A stretch of DNA of 51,861 nt from Candidatus Rokuibacteriota bacterium (GCA_016188005.1 JACPIQ010000076.1:1-51861); one strand, 5' to 3'; counted from the stretch's first letter, positions 25,489 through 36,767 are shown. The notes: generated by a model not told the origin, from the letters alone. Made by a program: numbers and translations.

Positions 25489-26148
25489 GTGCGCAGAGGT
25501 GCGACCGACATCGCGCGCGTCCTGGAAGAAGACATCGTGGCCGGGCGGCTCCGGCCGCGCGAGCGGCTGGTGGAGACGGAGCTCGCGCAGCGCTTCCAGA
25601 CGAGCCGAGCGCCGGTGCGCGAGGCGCTGCGGCTCCTCGAATCCGACCGGCTCGTTATCAAGCCGCCGGCCAAGGGCGTGCGCGTCGCCGACCTTTCGCT
25701 CGAAGAGGCCGAGGAGATATTCGTGATTCTCGGGACGCTGCAGGGGCTGGCCGCGAGGCTCGCGGCCCGCAGGATGTCCCCGGCCGACCTGAGACGCCTC
25801 GAGCAGACACTCAGGAAGATGGAGCGACTCGGCACCGCGACGGACCTCCACGGCTATTTCGACCTCAATCTCGTCTTTCACGATCTGATCGGCCGGGCGG
25901 CTCGGAACCAGAAGCTGCAGCGGCTGACCGACAGCCTCGGCAAGCAGGCGAGCCGCTACCGGTTCGCGGCGATGGCGGGCGACGGGCGCGTGGCGAAGTC
26001 CATTCGCGAGCATCGGGCGATCTTGGAGGCGATCCGGGCTGGCAAGGGGCGCCTGGCTTTCAAGATCGCCGAAGAGAGCGCGGCCGGCGCCTTCAAGGCC
26101 CTCCGCCGCGCGCGCACGCGGCCGGATTCCCCCGTCCTTCTCGGCTGA
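25489..26148 (+). CDS. GntR-family regulator (FCD/FadR group)
   Basis: 219 residues. The winged helix-turn-helix spans about 1-70 (LVETELAQRFQTSRAPVREAL, DRLVIKPPAKGVRV) and the C-terminal helical FCD domain spans about 75-205. FCD metal-site residues are partly visible (FDLNLVFHDLIG, REHRAILEAI); the usual last His is not evident. GTG start after GAGGGGAG. It stands first in a rightward operon with amidohydrolase, binding protein, HyuAB and transporter and probably senses a metabolite of that pathway. Confidence 0.92.
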   Translation: MRRGATDIARVLEEDIVAGRLRPRERLVETELAQRFQTSRAPVREALRLLESDRLVIKPPAKGVRVADLSLEEAEEIFVILGTLQGLAARLAARRMSPADLRRLEQTLRKMERLGTATDLHGYFDLNLVFHDLIGRAARNQKLQRLTDSLGKQASRYRFAAMAGDGRVAKSIREHRAILEAIRAGKGRLAFKIAEESAAGAFKALRRARTRPDSPVLLG

Positions 26149-26152
26149 GCCG

Positions 26153-27403
26153 ATGCGGCTCGTTCTGCTTGGGGGGCAGGTGATCACCGGTGACGGCACG
26201 CGATGGGAGCGCGGCGTGGTCGTCGTCGACGGCGAGACCATCTCGGAAATCGCCGACGCGCTGGCCTATCGGGGCCGTCCAGAAGATCGAGTGATCGATC
26301 TCGAAGGACACACGGTGCTGCCCGGGATCATCGACTGCCACGCCCACCTGACGCTCGACGGCGGCCCGAACAACGTGCAGCAGGCGCGCGCGGACACGCG
26401 CCCGTGGGCGACCATCCGCGCCCTCCGGAATGCGGCGGCCGCTCTCTCCGCGGGCGTCACGACGCTCCGGGATGCGGGGGGTGACGGTGAGGTCGTGTTC
26501 GCTGTGCGCGACGCGATCGCGCGCGGGCTCGCGACGGGGCCTCGGGTGGTGGCGTGCGGCCGCCCCGTCTGCATCACGGGTGGTCACGGGTGGTGGATCC
26601 CGGGGCTCGAGGCCGACGGGCCGGCGGCCGTGCGGCAGGGCGTGCGGAGCCTCGTGAAGGGCGGGGCCGACGCGATCAAGCTGATGGCGACGGGCGGGCT
26701 CACGGAGGTGTCGCCGGACGTGGGGATGCGCGCCTCGCAGATGGAGGAGGACGAGCTTGCGGCGGGCGTGGCCGAGGCGCGCAAGGCGGGCCGGCGAACG
26801 CCCGCGCATGCGCACGGCGCGGAAGGGGCCAGGCGGGCGGCGCGGGCGGGGGTCGACTCGATCGACCACGGGATCTTCCTCGACGACGAGGCCTGCGGGA
26901 TCATCGCCGAGCGCGGCGCGTGGTACACGCCGACGTTGCGCGCGACCGCGCCGTCGCCGCTGAAGACCGTCGATGCGGGCTGCCCGGCGCACATCGTCGA
27001 ACGTCATCGGATCGCCCAGGGCCATCACGCCGAAAGCTTCCGGCGTGCACTGCGGGCGGGCGTGCGCATCGGTTACGGAACTGACTCGGGATCCACCGGC
27101 AACACCCACGGCGAGAACCTTGCCGAGCTCGCGTTGATGGTGGACCTCGGGCTGCCTCCGCTGGCGGCGCTCCACTGCGCCACGGCCGGCGCCGCGCGGC
27201 TGCTCGGCCTCGACGATCGGCTCGGCACCCTCGCGCCGGGCAAGCAGGCCGATCTCATCGTCGCCCGCGGGGACGTGCTGGCCGACATCCGTTCCCTGGC
27301 CGATCCGCACACCGTACGCGCGGTCGTTCGCGGCGGCGAGATCGTCGTCGCGAAGGACGGGCTCGTTGCCAGGAACACCCTCACCGCCAAGGACTGCCAC
27401 TGA
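26153..27403 (+). CDS. Amidohydrolase (imidazolonepropionase/prolidase-like)
   Basis: 416 residues. Metal ligands of the amidohydrolase barrel are visible: DCHAHL, the lysine in DAIKLMATGG, AHAHG, SIDHGIFL and YGTDSGS, with the small N- and C-terminal beta-sandwich (TVLPGIIDCHAH; LAPGKQADLIV). The group cleaves amide bonds in small cyclic or dipeptide-like compounds; the substrate is not predictable. It begins 4 nt after the GntR stop and its stop overlaps an ATG upstream of the binding protein, so it is co-transcribed. Confidence 0.9.
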   Translation: MRLVLLGGQVITGDGTRWERGVVVVDGETISEIADALAYRGRPEDRVIDLEGHTVLPGIIDCHAHLTLDGGPNNVQQARADTRPWATIRALRNAAAALSAGVTTLRDAGGDGEVVFAVRDAIARGLATGPRVVACGRPVCITGGHGWWIPGLEADGPAAVRQGVRSLVKGGADAIKLMATGGLTEVSPDVGMRASQMEEDELAAGVAEARKAGRRTPAHAHGAEGARRAARAGVDSIDHGIFLDDEACGIIAERGAWYTPTLRATAPSPLKTVDAGCPAHIVERHRIAQGHHAESFRRALRAGVRIGYGTDSGSTGNTHGENLAELALMVDLGLPPLAALHCATAGAARLLGLDDRLGTLAPGKQADLIVARGDVLADIRSLADPHTVRAVVRGGEIVVAKDGLVARNTLTAKDCH

Positions 27404-27417
27404 TGAGGAGGACGCAG

Positions 27418-28410
27418 ATGAGACGCTCGCTTGGGATCGCAACGCTTGCCGCGCTGTTGCTGGTCACGGCCGCCGGCGTTACTCGTGCGGAGTCGATCAG
27501 GATCGGCTGCCCGGCCGCCCTGCCGCTGTACTACCTGCCAGCCAGCGTGGCCGACTCTCAGGGATTCTTCCGCAAGGAAGGGCTGACCGTCGAGATGATC
27601 AACCTGGTCGGCTCCGACGCCGCGAAGGCGCTCCTGGCCAAGAGCGTCGACGTCAGCTGCAACTCGCTCGATCATGCAATCAAGGCGGCCGCCCAGGGCC
27701 AGCAGCTGAAGATGATCGTGGCGTTCCAGCGGACGCCGGCGATGGCGCTGCTCGTCCTGAACAAGCACCGCGACCAGATCAAGTCCGTCCGCGACCTCAA
27801 AGGCCGCGCCGTCGGCATCTCGGTGGTGGGGGCGAGCGCGCACCTGATGCTGCGGTACGTCCTCGACCGGGCCGGGCTCGGCGAAAGGGACGTCCGGCTC
27901 GTCTCCGTGCCGGGCCCCGCATTCATCGCGGCGATGAAGCAGGGCCAGATCGACGCGGGCATGAACTTCGAGCCGTTCGTCACGCGCTTGATCCGCGAGG
28001 GCGTGGCGTTCCCGCTGCTCGACCTGCGCCCCGTGAAAGCCGCCGAGGCCGTGATGGGTGGCCCGGAGTTCGTCCACACCGGGATGCTGGCGCGGGCGGA
28101 GACGATCCGCGACCGGCCGGCGACGATCCAGAAGGTGGTCAACGCGATCGTCCGCGCCCACCGGTGGATCCAGGAGCACTCGCCAGCCGACATCGCGAAC
28201 GCCCTCCCCGACCTCAAGGACAAGGAGGACTTCATCACCGCGATGGGCACGCTCAAGGATGCCTACTACCCGGCGGGGGTGCCAACGGAGGCGGGCGTGA
28301 TCAAGACCATCGGGTTCCACCGGGCGGTCGGCACCTTGACGGCCGATCAGCGGCTCGACCCGCGCGCCCTGCTCGACACGACGTTCGTGCTCAAGGCGTC
28401 GGCGCCGTAG
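27418..28410 (+). CDS. NMT1/TauA-type ABC substrate-binding protein
   Basis: 330 residues, with a signal peptide (RRSLGIATLAALLLVTAAGVT, cleaved near RAES). The body follows the NMT1 pattern: RIGCPAALPLYYLPASVADSQ, FRKEGLTVEMINL, LKGRAVGISVVGAS and AFIAAMKQGQIDAGM. The chosen ATG follows GAGGAGG at good spacing; another ATG 15 nt upstream overlaps the previous stop. It should serve the SsuB/SsuC-type ATPase and permease encoded 3.8 kb further on in the operon. Confidence 0.92.
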   Translation: MRRSLGIATLAALLLVTAAGVTRAESIRIGCPAALPLYYLPASVADSQGFFRKEGLTVEMINLVGSDAAKALLAKSVDVSCNSLDHAIKAAAQGQQLKMIVAFQRTPAMALLVLNKHRDQIKSVRDLKGRAVGISVVGASAHLMLRYVLDRAGLGERDVRLVSVPGPAFIAAMKQGQIDAGMNFEPFVTRLIREGVAFPLLDLRPVKAAEAVMGGPEFVHTGMLARAETIRDRPATIQKVVNAIVRAHRWIQEHSPADIANALPDLKDKEDFITAMGTLKDAYYPAGVPTEAGVIKTIGFHRAVGTLTADQRLDPRALLDTTFVLKASAP

Positions 28411-28441
28411 TCCGTTCACGCTCTTCCACGGGGGATCCTCG

Positions 28442-30529
28442 GTGGCCAAGGCAAAGCGGCTGTTGCTCGGCATCGACATCGGAGGGACGTTCACGGACCT
28501 CGTCCTGCTGGACCCCGCATCATGCGAGATGCGGGTGGAAAAGGTGCTCACCACCCCGGAGGCGATCGAGCGCGGCGCGCTCGACGGCTTCCGCAAGCTC
28601 GTCGCCGGGGGCATGGCGCCAGCCGCGATCGGGCGCGTGATCCACGCGACCACCGTCGCCACGAACGCGGTCATCGAGGGGAAGGGGGCCTGCACGGGCC
28701 TCATTACCACGCGTGGCTTTCGGGACGTCATCGAGATCGGCCGGGAGATCCGTTACGATCTCTATGACCTCGCCATCGCCTTCCCGCCGCCCCTCGTGCC
28801 CCGCGCGCGCCGCATGGAGGTCGACGAGCGCCTCGCAGGGGACGGCTCGGTGCTCCGGCCGCTCGACGGCGCCGCGGTGGAAGCGGCGGCGGCCGGGCTG
28901 CTCGCTGACGGCGTGACCTCGGTCGCGATCGGGTTCCTGCACTCCTACGCCAACGGCGCCCACGAGGCGGACGCGGCGAAGGCGATCGCCGCCCGGCATC
29001 CCGACCTGTCGCTGAGTCTGTCGTCCGAAGTGGCCCCGGAGATCCGCGAATACGAGCGGTTCGCCACCACGGTGGTCGACGCCTACATCAAGCCGCTCGT
29101 CAGGGGCTACCTGGAGCAGCTCGAACGGACGCTCCGGCAGGAGCGCTTCAAGGAACGGCTGTTCATCATGCTCTCGAACGGCGGCATCGCCGCGCCCGCC
29201 GTCGCCGGCGCGACGCCGGTGAAGATGCTCGAGTCCGGACCGGCGGCCGGGACGCTGGCGGCGGCCTTCTACAGCCGGCAGCTGCGGACGGACAACCTGC
29301 TCGCCTTCGACATGGGCGGTACGACGGCGAAGATCTCGCTGGTGGAAGACGGCCAGATCGAGCGGACGCGCGAGTTCGAGGTGGCGCGCGTGCACCGCTT
29401 CAAGCGCGGCAGCGGGTACCCACTTCGCACCTCCGCCATCGAGCTGACGGAGATCGGCGCGGGCGGGGGGAGCATCGCCCGGAGGGATCCGCTGGGACTC
29501 CTGAAGGTCGGGCCGGAGAGCGCGGGCGCGGCGCCGGGGCCCGCGTGCTACGGCCGGGGGGGCACGGAGCCGACGGTGACGGACGCGTTGGTCGTCCTCG
29601 GATACCTGAACGCCGACTATTTCCTCGGCGGCTCGATGGCGCTCGATCGGAAGGCAGCCGAGAAGACCATTGACGCGCTCGCCGAGAAGCTCGGCATGAG
29701 CCCCGTCGACACGGCGGCCGGCATCTACGACGTCATCAACGAGAAGATGGCCGCCGCGATCCGGATGCACCTGGCGGAGCAGGGGCGGGATCCCCGGCTC
29801 TTCTCCCTGTTCGCGTTCGGCGGCGCCGGCCCGCTCCACGCCTCCGAGCTGGCCCGCCGGCTCGGAATCCGGCGCGTGATCTGCCCGCTTGGTGCCGGTG
29901 CCACCGCCGCCTTCGGCGCGCTCGTCGCGCCTCCCGCGATGGACCTCGTCCGTTCCTACCAGACGGACTTGGCGACGGCCGACTGGGCGCGGGTCAACCG
30001 GCTCTTCGAGCAGATGGAAGCGGAAGGGCTCGCGATGCTTGGCGAGGCGGGCGTGCCCCGGCAGGCCGTGCGCTTCGACCGTACCGTCGACGTCCGGTAC
30101 GCCTTCCAGGGGTACGACCTTTCGGTCCCCACGCCGGCGGGGCGCCTCTCGGCGGCGGTCACGGGGCGCCTGCGGGCCTCGTTCGAAAAGGCGCATGCCG
30201 AACGGTACGGACGCCGCTACTCGGACGTCCCGGTGGAGGGGGTGAACTGGCGCGTGTGGGCGTGCGCCCCGGCCCTCTCCCTCCGGACACGGCGCGCGGC
30301 GCCGGCGAGCGCGACGCCACCGCTCAAGGGCAAGCGCCGCGTGTACCTGCCCCAGGGGCGGAAGTTCGTGGAGGCGCCCGTCTACGACCGCTACCTGATG
30401 CCCGCCGGACGCGCGCTGCGCGGCCCCGCCATCCTGGAGGAGCGCGAGTCGACCGTGGTCGTTGGATCGCGATGCACGTTCCGGATCGATCCGCAGCAGA
30501 ACCTCGTCATGGACCTGGAGGAGGCGTAG
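28442..30529 (+). CDS. hyuA: Hydantoinase A/oxoprolinase subunit (HyuA), third copy
   Basis: 695 residues with LGIDIGGTFTDLVLLDP at residues 9-25, AFDMGGTTAKISLVEDG and GAGGGSIARRDPLG. GTG start with GGGGAT upstream. It forms the ATP-binding half of the HyuAB enzyme with the next gene (2-nt gap). The neighbouring dialkylglycine-decarboxylase-like gene hints that the substrate gives a 2,2-disubstituted amino acid (inference). Confidence 0.94.
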   Translation: MAKAKRLLLGIDIGGTFTDLVLLDPASCEMRVEKVLTTPEAIERGALDGFRKLVAGGMAPAAIGRVIHATTVATNAVIEGKGACTGLITTRGFRDVIEIGREIRYDLYDLAIAFPPPLVPRARRMEVDERLAGDGSVLRPLDGAAVEAAAAGLLADGVTSVAIGFLHSYANGAHEADAAKAIAARHPDLSLSLSSEVAPEIREYERFATTVVDAYIKPLVRGYLEQLERTLRQERFKERLFIMLSNGGIAAPAVAGATPVKMLESGPAAGTLAAAFYSRQLRTDNLLAFDMGGTTAKISLVEDGQIERTREFEVARVHRFKRGSGYPLRTSAIELTEIGAGGGSIARRDPLGLLKVGPESAGAAPGPACYGRGGTEPTVTDALVVLGYLNADYFLGGSMALDRKAAEKTIDALAEKLGMSPVDTAAGIYDVINEKMAAAIRMHLAEQGRDPRLFSLFAFGGAGPLHASELARRLGIRRVICPLGAGATAAFGALVAPPAMDLVRSYQTDLATADWARVNRLFEQMEAEGLAMLGEAGVPRQAVRFDRTVDVRYAFQGYDLSVPTPAGRLSAAVTGRLRASFEKAHAERYGRRYSDVPVEGVNWRVWACAPALSLRTRRAAPASATPPLKGKRRVYLPQGRKFVEAPVYDRYLMPAGRALRGPAILEERESTVVVGSRCTFRIDPQQNLVMDLEEA

Positions 30530-30531
30530 CG

Positions 30532-32183
30532 ATGGGCCGCCGCTTCGATCCGATCACGACCGAGATCCTCTGGCAGCGGCTCATCGCGCTCGTGGACGAG
30601 GCGTCGATCAACCTCGTGCGCAGCTCGTTCTCGACCGCGGTGCGCGAAGCGAACGACTACGCTTGCGTGTTGATGGACGCGCGCGGCGATGCCGTGGCGC
30701 AGGCGAGCGTGAGCGTGCCCTCGTTCATCTGCACGCTGCCCATCTCCGTGAAGCATTTCCTGCGTCGCTTCCCGCCCGCGTCGCTCTCGCCCGGCGACGT
30801 GCTGATCTCGAACGACCCGTGGATGTGCAATGGCCATCTTCCCGACGTCAACCTGGCCGCGCCAATCTTCATGGGCCGCCGCCTCGTCGGCTTCGCCGGC
30901 GCGGGCGCCCACTGGCCGGACGTTGGGGGCAACCAGTACTCGGCGGAGTCGCGTTCCGTGTTCGAGGAGGGGTTGCGAATCCCGATCTGCAAGATCGTGG
31001 AGCGCGGGCGCGAGAACCCGGTCGTGATCGACTTCATCCGCAACAACGTCAACGTCCCCGACCGTGTGCTCGGCGACATGCGGGCGCAGCTCGCGGCCCT
31101 GCGCGCGATGAGCGATGGGCTGGTACGGCTGGTCCGCGAGTATCGCTTGGCCGACTTCGGGCCGCTCGCGGCGCACATCCAGCAGCTCGCCGAGGCGGAG
31201 ATGCGCCGGGAGATTCGGAAGATCCCCAACGGGCGCTACCAGGGGTCGGTCGAGACGGACGGCTTCGACGCCCCGCTCCGCCTCGTGGCCACCGTCGCGG
31301 TCGAGGGGGCGAAGTTGATGGTCGACTACACGGGGACGTCGCCCCAGACCGAGCGCGGGCTCAACAGCGTGCCCAACTTCACCTACGCATACACGGCCTA
31401 CACCCTCAAGTGCCTGCTGGCGCCGCATACGCCGAACAACGAGGGGAGCTTCCGTCCCATCTCCGTCACCGCCCCGCTCGGCTCGGTGCTGAACCCGCGC
31501 TTCCCGGCGCCCGTGAACGGCCGCACGATGTCCGGCCATTTCCTGCACGCGCCGATCTTCAAGGCGCTCGCCGCTGTGCTGCCCGACCGTGTGATGGGCG
31601 AGAGCGGGGGGTGTCCGATCTGGGGACCCATGTGGGCGGGCACGCACCGGGGGGAACGCTTCACGCACCTCCATTCGGCGAACGGTGGCCTCGGGGCCTC
31701 GGTCTCGCGCGACGGCGTGTCCTGTCTGCCGTTCCCGAGCAACGTGCCCAACACGCCCGTCGAGATCACCGAAGCGGCGGCGCCGCTTCTGGTCGAATGC
31801 AAGGCGCTGCGCCAGGACTCCGCGGGGGCCGGGGAGTACCGCGGCGGACTCGGCCAGGTAGTGGCCATCCGCGTCACCGCCGCGCAGCCGGTCACGGCCG
31901 CCCTCCGCTGTGACCGCACGCGCCGGCCGGCGGAGGGCCTCCACGGCGGGCAGCCGGGCGCGACGGGCCGGGTGCTGATCAACGGGGCGGTGAATGCGGA
32001 CCCGAAGGCGAAGATGCGGCTCCAGCCCGGCGACGTGCTGACGATGGAGACGCCGGGCGGCGGCGGATTCGGCGATCCCCGGAAGCGCGACCGCGGCGCG
32101 GTCGAGGCGGATCTCCGGAACGGGCTGATCTCCGAGTCGGCGGCGCGCGACATCTACGGCCTCGCCGCGAGTCCCGGGGACCC

Positions 32184-32187
<4 letters not shown>
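30532..32187 (+). CDS. hyuB: Hydantoinase B/oxoprolinase subunit (HyuB), third copy
   Basis: 551 residues. Family segments: LISNDPWMCNGHLPDVN (about residue 93), DYTGTSPQTERGLNS, DSAGAGEYRGGLGQ and ETPGGGGFGDPRKRD. GGAGGAGG precedes the ATG. The stop overlaps the ATPase start (GTGA), so the transporter is translationally coupled to the enzyme. Confidence 0.94.
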
Positions 32188-33001
<814 letters not shown>

Positions 33002-33005
<4 letters not shown>

Positions 33006-33853
33006 CGCCGAGCCGCGACGAGGCGATCATCGAGCGCGAGGCGGCTGAGGCGCGTCCCGTGTCCGCCCCGCTGGCCGAGAGCTCGGGCGACGAGGACGCC
33101 CCCGCGCCGCGACTCTGGGCGGCCCGGCTCGTGCTCGCCACCGTGATCCTCGGACTCTGGGAGGCCATCGGCGGGCGGTGGGTCGATCTCTTCTGGATGA
33201 GTAAGCCCTCGCTCATCATCAAGGACCTGATCGTGCAGGTGCGGACGGGCGAGATCGTCGTTCACCTCGCCGCGACGCTCGAGGAGATGGCCATCGGACT
33301 CGTCGTCGGCGGCGGCGTCGGGGTCTTCCTCGGCCTCGTGCTCGGGCGCCGTCGGGTGCTCGCCGACGTCCTCAACCCGTTCATCATCGCCCTCTACAGC
33401 CTGCCGAAGGTCGCCCTGGCGCCCCTGTTCATCCTGTGGTTCGGGATCGACCTGCTGTCGAAGGTCATTCTCGTAGCTGTCATCGTCGCCTTCCTCGTGT
33501 TCTTCAACACCTATTCCGGCGTGCGCGAGGTGAATCCGAACCTGCTCAACGTGCTCCGCGTGATGGGTGCCACCAACCAGGAGATCTTCCGGCAGGTGAT
33601 CCTGCCATCGGCCGGCTCCTGGATCCTGACCGGATTCCGCATCGCCGTGCCCTACGCGCTGATCGGCGCCGTCGTCGGCGAGCTGATGGCATCGAGCAAG
33701 GGCATCGGCTACCGGCTGACGTACGCCGCCCAGATGTTCGACACCACCCGTGTCTTCACGGCGCTCCTCGTTCTCATGCTCGTGGCCGCCGTGCTCAACG
33801 AGGTCGTGACCCGCATCGAGGCGTGGGCGCTGCGCTGGAAAGCGAAGGGATAA
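33002..33853 (+). CDS. ABC transporter permease (SsuC/TauC-type)
   Basis: 283 residues. A hydrophilic N-terminus of about 35 residues is followed by about six membrane helices. The EAA loop reads LNVLRVMGATNQEIFRQVIL. GTG start within the ATPase stop. It forms the homodimeric channel expected for this importer type. Confidence 0.92.
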
Positions 33854-33871
33854 GCCCCAGAGGGGATCGCG

Positions 33872-35173
33872 ATGGACGACCGACAGCTTCGCCAGTGGGC
33901 GCAGGACCATCTCATCCGCACGGGCCTTCTCATCGATGTCGTCCCGCCGTGGGAAGGGCCCATCTTCGCCCGCGCGCAGGGCAGCGTCATCGTGGACACG
34001 GCCGGCAAGGAGTATCTTGACTTCAACTCGGGCCAAATGTGCTCGGCCCTCGGCCACAACAACCCGCGCGTCGTGAAGGCCATCCAGCAGGCGGCGACCA
34101 CGCTGACCCACGCCAGCTCCGTCTTCTACAACGTGCCGCAGATCGAGCTCGCGAAACGTCTCGCGGACCTCGTCGACCGGCCGCTCGCCAAGTCGATGTT
34201 CATCCAGTCGGGGGCGGACTCGACCGAGGGTGCCATCCTCCTCGCCCGGCGTTACACCGGCAGGACCGCCATCGGCGCCTTCCACCTGGCCTTCCACGGC
34301 TACAGCGACGTGACGCGGGCGATGAGCTTCTGCGCGACCGCGCCGGGCTACGGCCCCGTCTTGCCCGGCATCTACGCCTTTCCGACGCCGTACTGTTACC
34401 GGTGCCGCCAGCGACCGGCCGACGGCGGTTGCTGCATGACGTCGCTCACCGTCGGTCTCGAGGTCCTCGATCGTCAGTGCGGCGGCGAGCTAGCCGGCAT
34501 CATCGTCGAACCGCTCGTCAGCGCGGGCGGTGTCATCGATCTCCCGCCCGGCTTTCTCGGCGCCCTACGGCGCGAGTGCGACAAGCGCGGCGCGCTCCTC
34601 ATCCTCGATGAGGCGCAGACTGGGCTCGGCAAGCTGGGGACGATGTTCGCCTACCAGGAGGCAGGCGTGATACCGGATATCATGACGCTCTCGAAGCACC
34701 TGGGTGGTGGCATCGCGGTGAGCGCCGTCGTGACCACGGCGGCGATCGAGGACCGCGCGGCCGCGGGAGGGATGATCTTCGGCCACTCGCATTCTGGAGA
34801 CCCGTTGGCGTGCGCGGCTGCGGTCGCGAGCATCGAGGAGATCGTGGCCGAGAACCTGCCGGAGAAGGCGCGCCACATCGGCCAGCAATGGCAGTCGCTG
34901 ATGGGCGAGCTTCAGAAGCAGCACGAGGTCATCGGCGACATCCGCGGCCGCGGTCTCCTGCAGGGCGTCGAGCTCGTCCGCGACCGGGAGACCCGGGTAC
35001 CGGCGACCCGCGAGACGACGAAGGTCTTCCAGGAGTGCGTGCGCACGGGCCTCCTCTTCTCGGTCCGCGGCCCGCATCGCAACGTCCTCCGCTTCGTCCC
35101 GCCGTTCACGACGACGCCCGAGCAGCTGGCGCGCGCCGCGGAGATGCTCGACGCCGCGATCCGCAAGGCGTGA
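33872..35173 (+). CDS. Class III PLP enzyme close to 2,2-dialkylglycine decarboxylase
   Basis: 433 residues, usual for the fold. The PLP lysine is Lys275 in TLSKHLGGG, with the DEAQTG motif before it. Compared from memory with dialkylglycine decarboxylase (DGD), the decarboxylase-associated Gln is present (Gln55 in NSGQM), as are the Ser in EPLVSAGG (about 217) and the late Arg in LRFVPP. DGD's Trp138 and Met141 are replaced by Phe141 and Tyr144. So it may decarboxylate-transaminate a 2,2-disubstituted amino acid of different size, or be an ordinary omega-aminotransferase. A Cys cluster (CYRCRQRPADGGCC) is unusual. It is last in the HyuAB/transporter operon, 18 nt after the permease. Confidence 0.85.
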   Translation: MDDRQLRQWAQDHLIRTGLLIDVVPPWEGPIFARAQGSVIVDTAGKEYLDFNSGQMCSALGHNNPRVVKAIQQAATTLTHASSVFYNVPQIELAKRLADLVDRPLAKSMFIQSGADSTEGAILLARRYTGRTAIGAFHLAFHGYSDVTRAMSFCATAPGYGPVLPGIYAFPTPYCYRCRQRPADGGCCMTSLTVGLEVLDRQCGGELAGIIVEPLVSAGGVIDLPPGFLGALRRECDKRGALLILDEAQTGLGKLGTMFAYQEAGVIPDIMTLSKHLGGGIAVSAVVTTAAIEDRAAAGGMIFGHSHSGDPLACAAAVASIEEIVAENLPEKARHIGQQWQSLMGELQKQHEVIGDIRGRGLLQGVELVRDRETRVPATRETTKVFQECVRTGLLFSVRGPHRNVLRFVPPFTTTPEQLARAAEMLDAAIRKA

Positions 35174-35544
35174 ATCCGCGTGCCAGAGCGGCGCGGGCGC
35201 CGGCCCCATCGGAGACGACATTCTTCCGTGACCGTTCCCCGATGACATCTTGGCGTGGCACCAGCACCTGCACCGCCGCGCCCTCGATTCGACGCGTGGC
35301 CGCGATGCTACGGACGCGCTGGCCAGCGACCGTGCCGGCGCGGAGACGAGCCATCGCCGATCAGCGCTGAGCCGCGTGCTTCCCGTGCCTGGAGCGCCGC
35401 CACCGCCGCTCGCGTCTGCTCCCCGTCGCCGCCCTCCGCCTCACGGGCCGAGTGCTCGTTCCCGCGGCCGATCGCGCCGGACGCGCTCCGGAATCGCCGC
35501 GCCAATAGACCATGCGCGGCGCGGAGACCGTCAAGCGCCCGCCG
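35174..35544. other. Convergent intergenic gap, no gene seen
   Basis: About 370 bases between the rightward PLP enzyme and the leftward CMD-like gene. Six-frame reading gives only low-complexity Arg/Pro/Ala-rich frames. A short hairpin (CCGGA/TCCGG near 35488) is present but has no T-run. The region may be a decayed stretch. Confidence 0.4.
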
Positions 35545-35997
35545 TCAGCGGCGTGCAGAGGTCCGGGACCGCGACGCTCGTCGGCCGCCTCGCCCGGTCG
35601 CCGGACGCTCCAGCTCCACTCTGGCCACGGGAAAGCACTCCATCCAGGCCGCCAGTCCCCCCATGAACCGGGGGAGGCCAGCGGCGAGGGCCAGCACTTC
35701 CAGGACCTCGAGGACCTCCACCTTCGTGGCGCCATGCCGCTTCGCCACCTCGATGTGGGCGGCGATGTGCCCCTGGCCCGAGCCGAGGGCGGTGTGGACG
35801 GCGACCGAGATCAGCTCTTTCGTCTTGCGGTCGAGCCGCCGGTTGTTCGTGTAGGAGATCGCGAGCAGGTCGTTCACCGCCTTCATGAACGGCAGGTCCT
35901 CGGCCACCAGCACCTTGTGGTAGTCGAGCACGTAGCCGCGCCGCCGCGCCATCTCCTGCAGGTAGGCGCGCTGGCGGCCGACGTCACTCCGGCTCAT
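35545..35997 (-). CDS. Carboxymuconolactone decarboxylase-like protein, no CxxC
   Basis: 150 residues. The core LISVAVHTALGSGQGHIAAHIEVAKRHG fits the CMD/AhpD helical fold, but the CxxC of AhpD-like redox members is replaced by GQGH, so it is of the decarboxylase-like, non-redox type; the later histidine is kept. The reaction is unknown. Its ATG overlaps the crotonase stop (ATGA) and it ends the leftward operon. The C-terminal 25 residues are Arg-rich and probably disordered. Confidence 0.85.
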   Translation of the reverse strand: MSRSDVGRQRAYLQEMARRRGYVLDYHKVLVAEDLPFMKAVNDLLAISYTNNRRLDRKTKELISVAVHTALGSGQGHIAAHIEVAKRHGATKVEVLEVLEVLALAAGLPRFMGGLAAWMECFPVARVELERPATGRGGRRASRSRTSARR

Positions 35998-36767
35998 CGG
36001 TGGGAGTCCAACGTCGCCAGCGTTTCGAGGCTCAGGAAATAGCCCAGCCCCTCGTCGATCGCCTTCCGCAACGGGTGGATCAGGACGAGCCGCGTGTAGC
36101 GCAGCAAGAGGTCGGGTTTCGCCGCGAGCTGCCGGGCCAGCTCCCAGGCCCGCGGCAACAACGCGCGCCGGGGCATGACCTCGGCCACCAGCCCGAGGTC
36201 CTTCGCCTCCGCGGCCGACAGCACCTGCCCGGTCAGCATGAGGTACCGCGCTCGGTTCAATCCCAGCAGCATCGTATAGACGACGTTGATCCCGTCGCCC
36301 GGCACGTGCCCGCCGAGCTGGAAATGCGCGGTGTCCTCGAACGTCGCGTCTTCGGCCGCGAGGACGATGTCGCACATCAACGCGAGTTCCGCGTGCCGCT
36401 TGGCCGGCCCGTTCACCACCGCGATCATCGGGATCTCGATGTCGAGGAGCCTCGTCACCAGCCGCCGGGCGTTCCAGTGGACCCGGTCCAGCCCCGCCGG
36501 CGTCAGCTCGACCCCGCCCTCTGCATACACCGTCCGGTGGGGATCGGACCGCGGGCCGATGAACTCCTCCCCGGTGCCGGTCAGGATGACGAGCCGGTTG
36601 CCCCGATCCGCTCCGACCGCGCCGAGCGCCTCGACCAGCTGCGCCTGCGGTCGCAGGCCCCACCGCAACGGGCCGCCGTCCGTGTGGAGCGTCATCTGGA
36701 GGGTGCCGTCGCGCCGCTCCATCAGGATGTGGTCATACTGCTGCGAGTACTCGTCGAAGGTGGACAT
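35994..36767 (-). CDS. 6-oxocamphor-hydrolase-like crotonase (beta-diketone C-C hydrolase candidate)
   Basis: 257 residues, crotonase fold. It lines up over most of its length with what I recall of 6-oxocamphor hydrolase: VILTGTGEEF, PMIAVVNGP, CDIVLAAEDATFEDTAHF, VPGDGINVV, LLPRAWELARQLAAKP. His125, His148 and Asp158 match the hydrolase's catalytic His122, His145 and Asp154 in spacing (one extra residue before the Asp). Such enzymes cleave a C-C bond of cyclic beta-diketones by retro-Claisen reaction without CoA. It follows the importer genes in the same leftward operon. A plain enoyl-CoA hydratase is less likely, as the usual Glu pair is not seen. Confidence 0.85.
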   Translation of the reverse strand: MSTFDEYSQQYDHILMERRDGTLQMTLHTDGGPLRWGLRPQAQLVEALGAVGADRGNRLVILTGTGEEFIGPRSDPHRTVYAEGGVELTPAGLDRVHWNARRLVTRLLDIEIPMIAVVNGPAKRHAELALMCDIVLAAEDATFEDTAHFQLGGHVPGDGINVVYTMLLGLNRARYLMLTGQVLSAAEAKDLGLVAEVMPRRALLPRAWELARQLAAKPDLLLRYTRLVLIHPLRKAIDEGLGYFLSLETLATLDSHR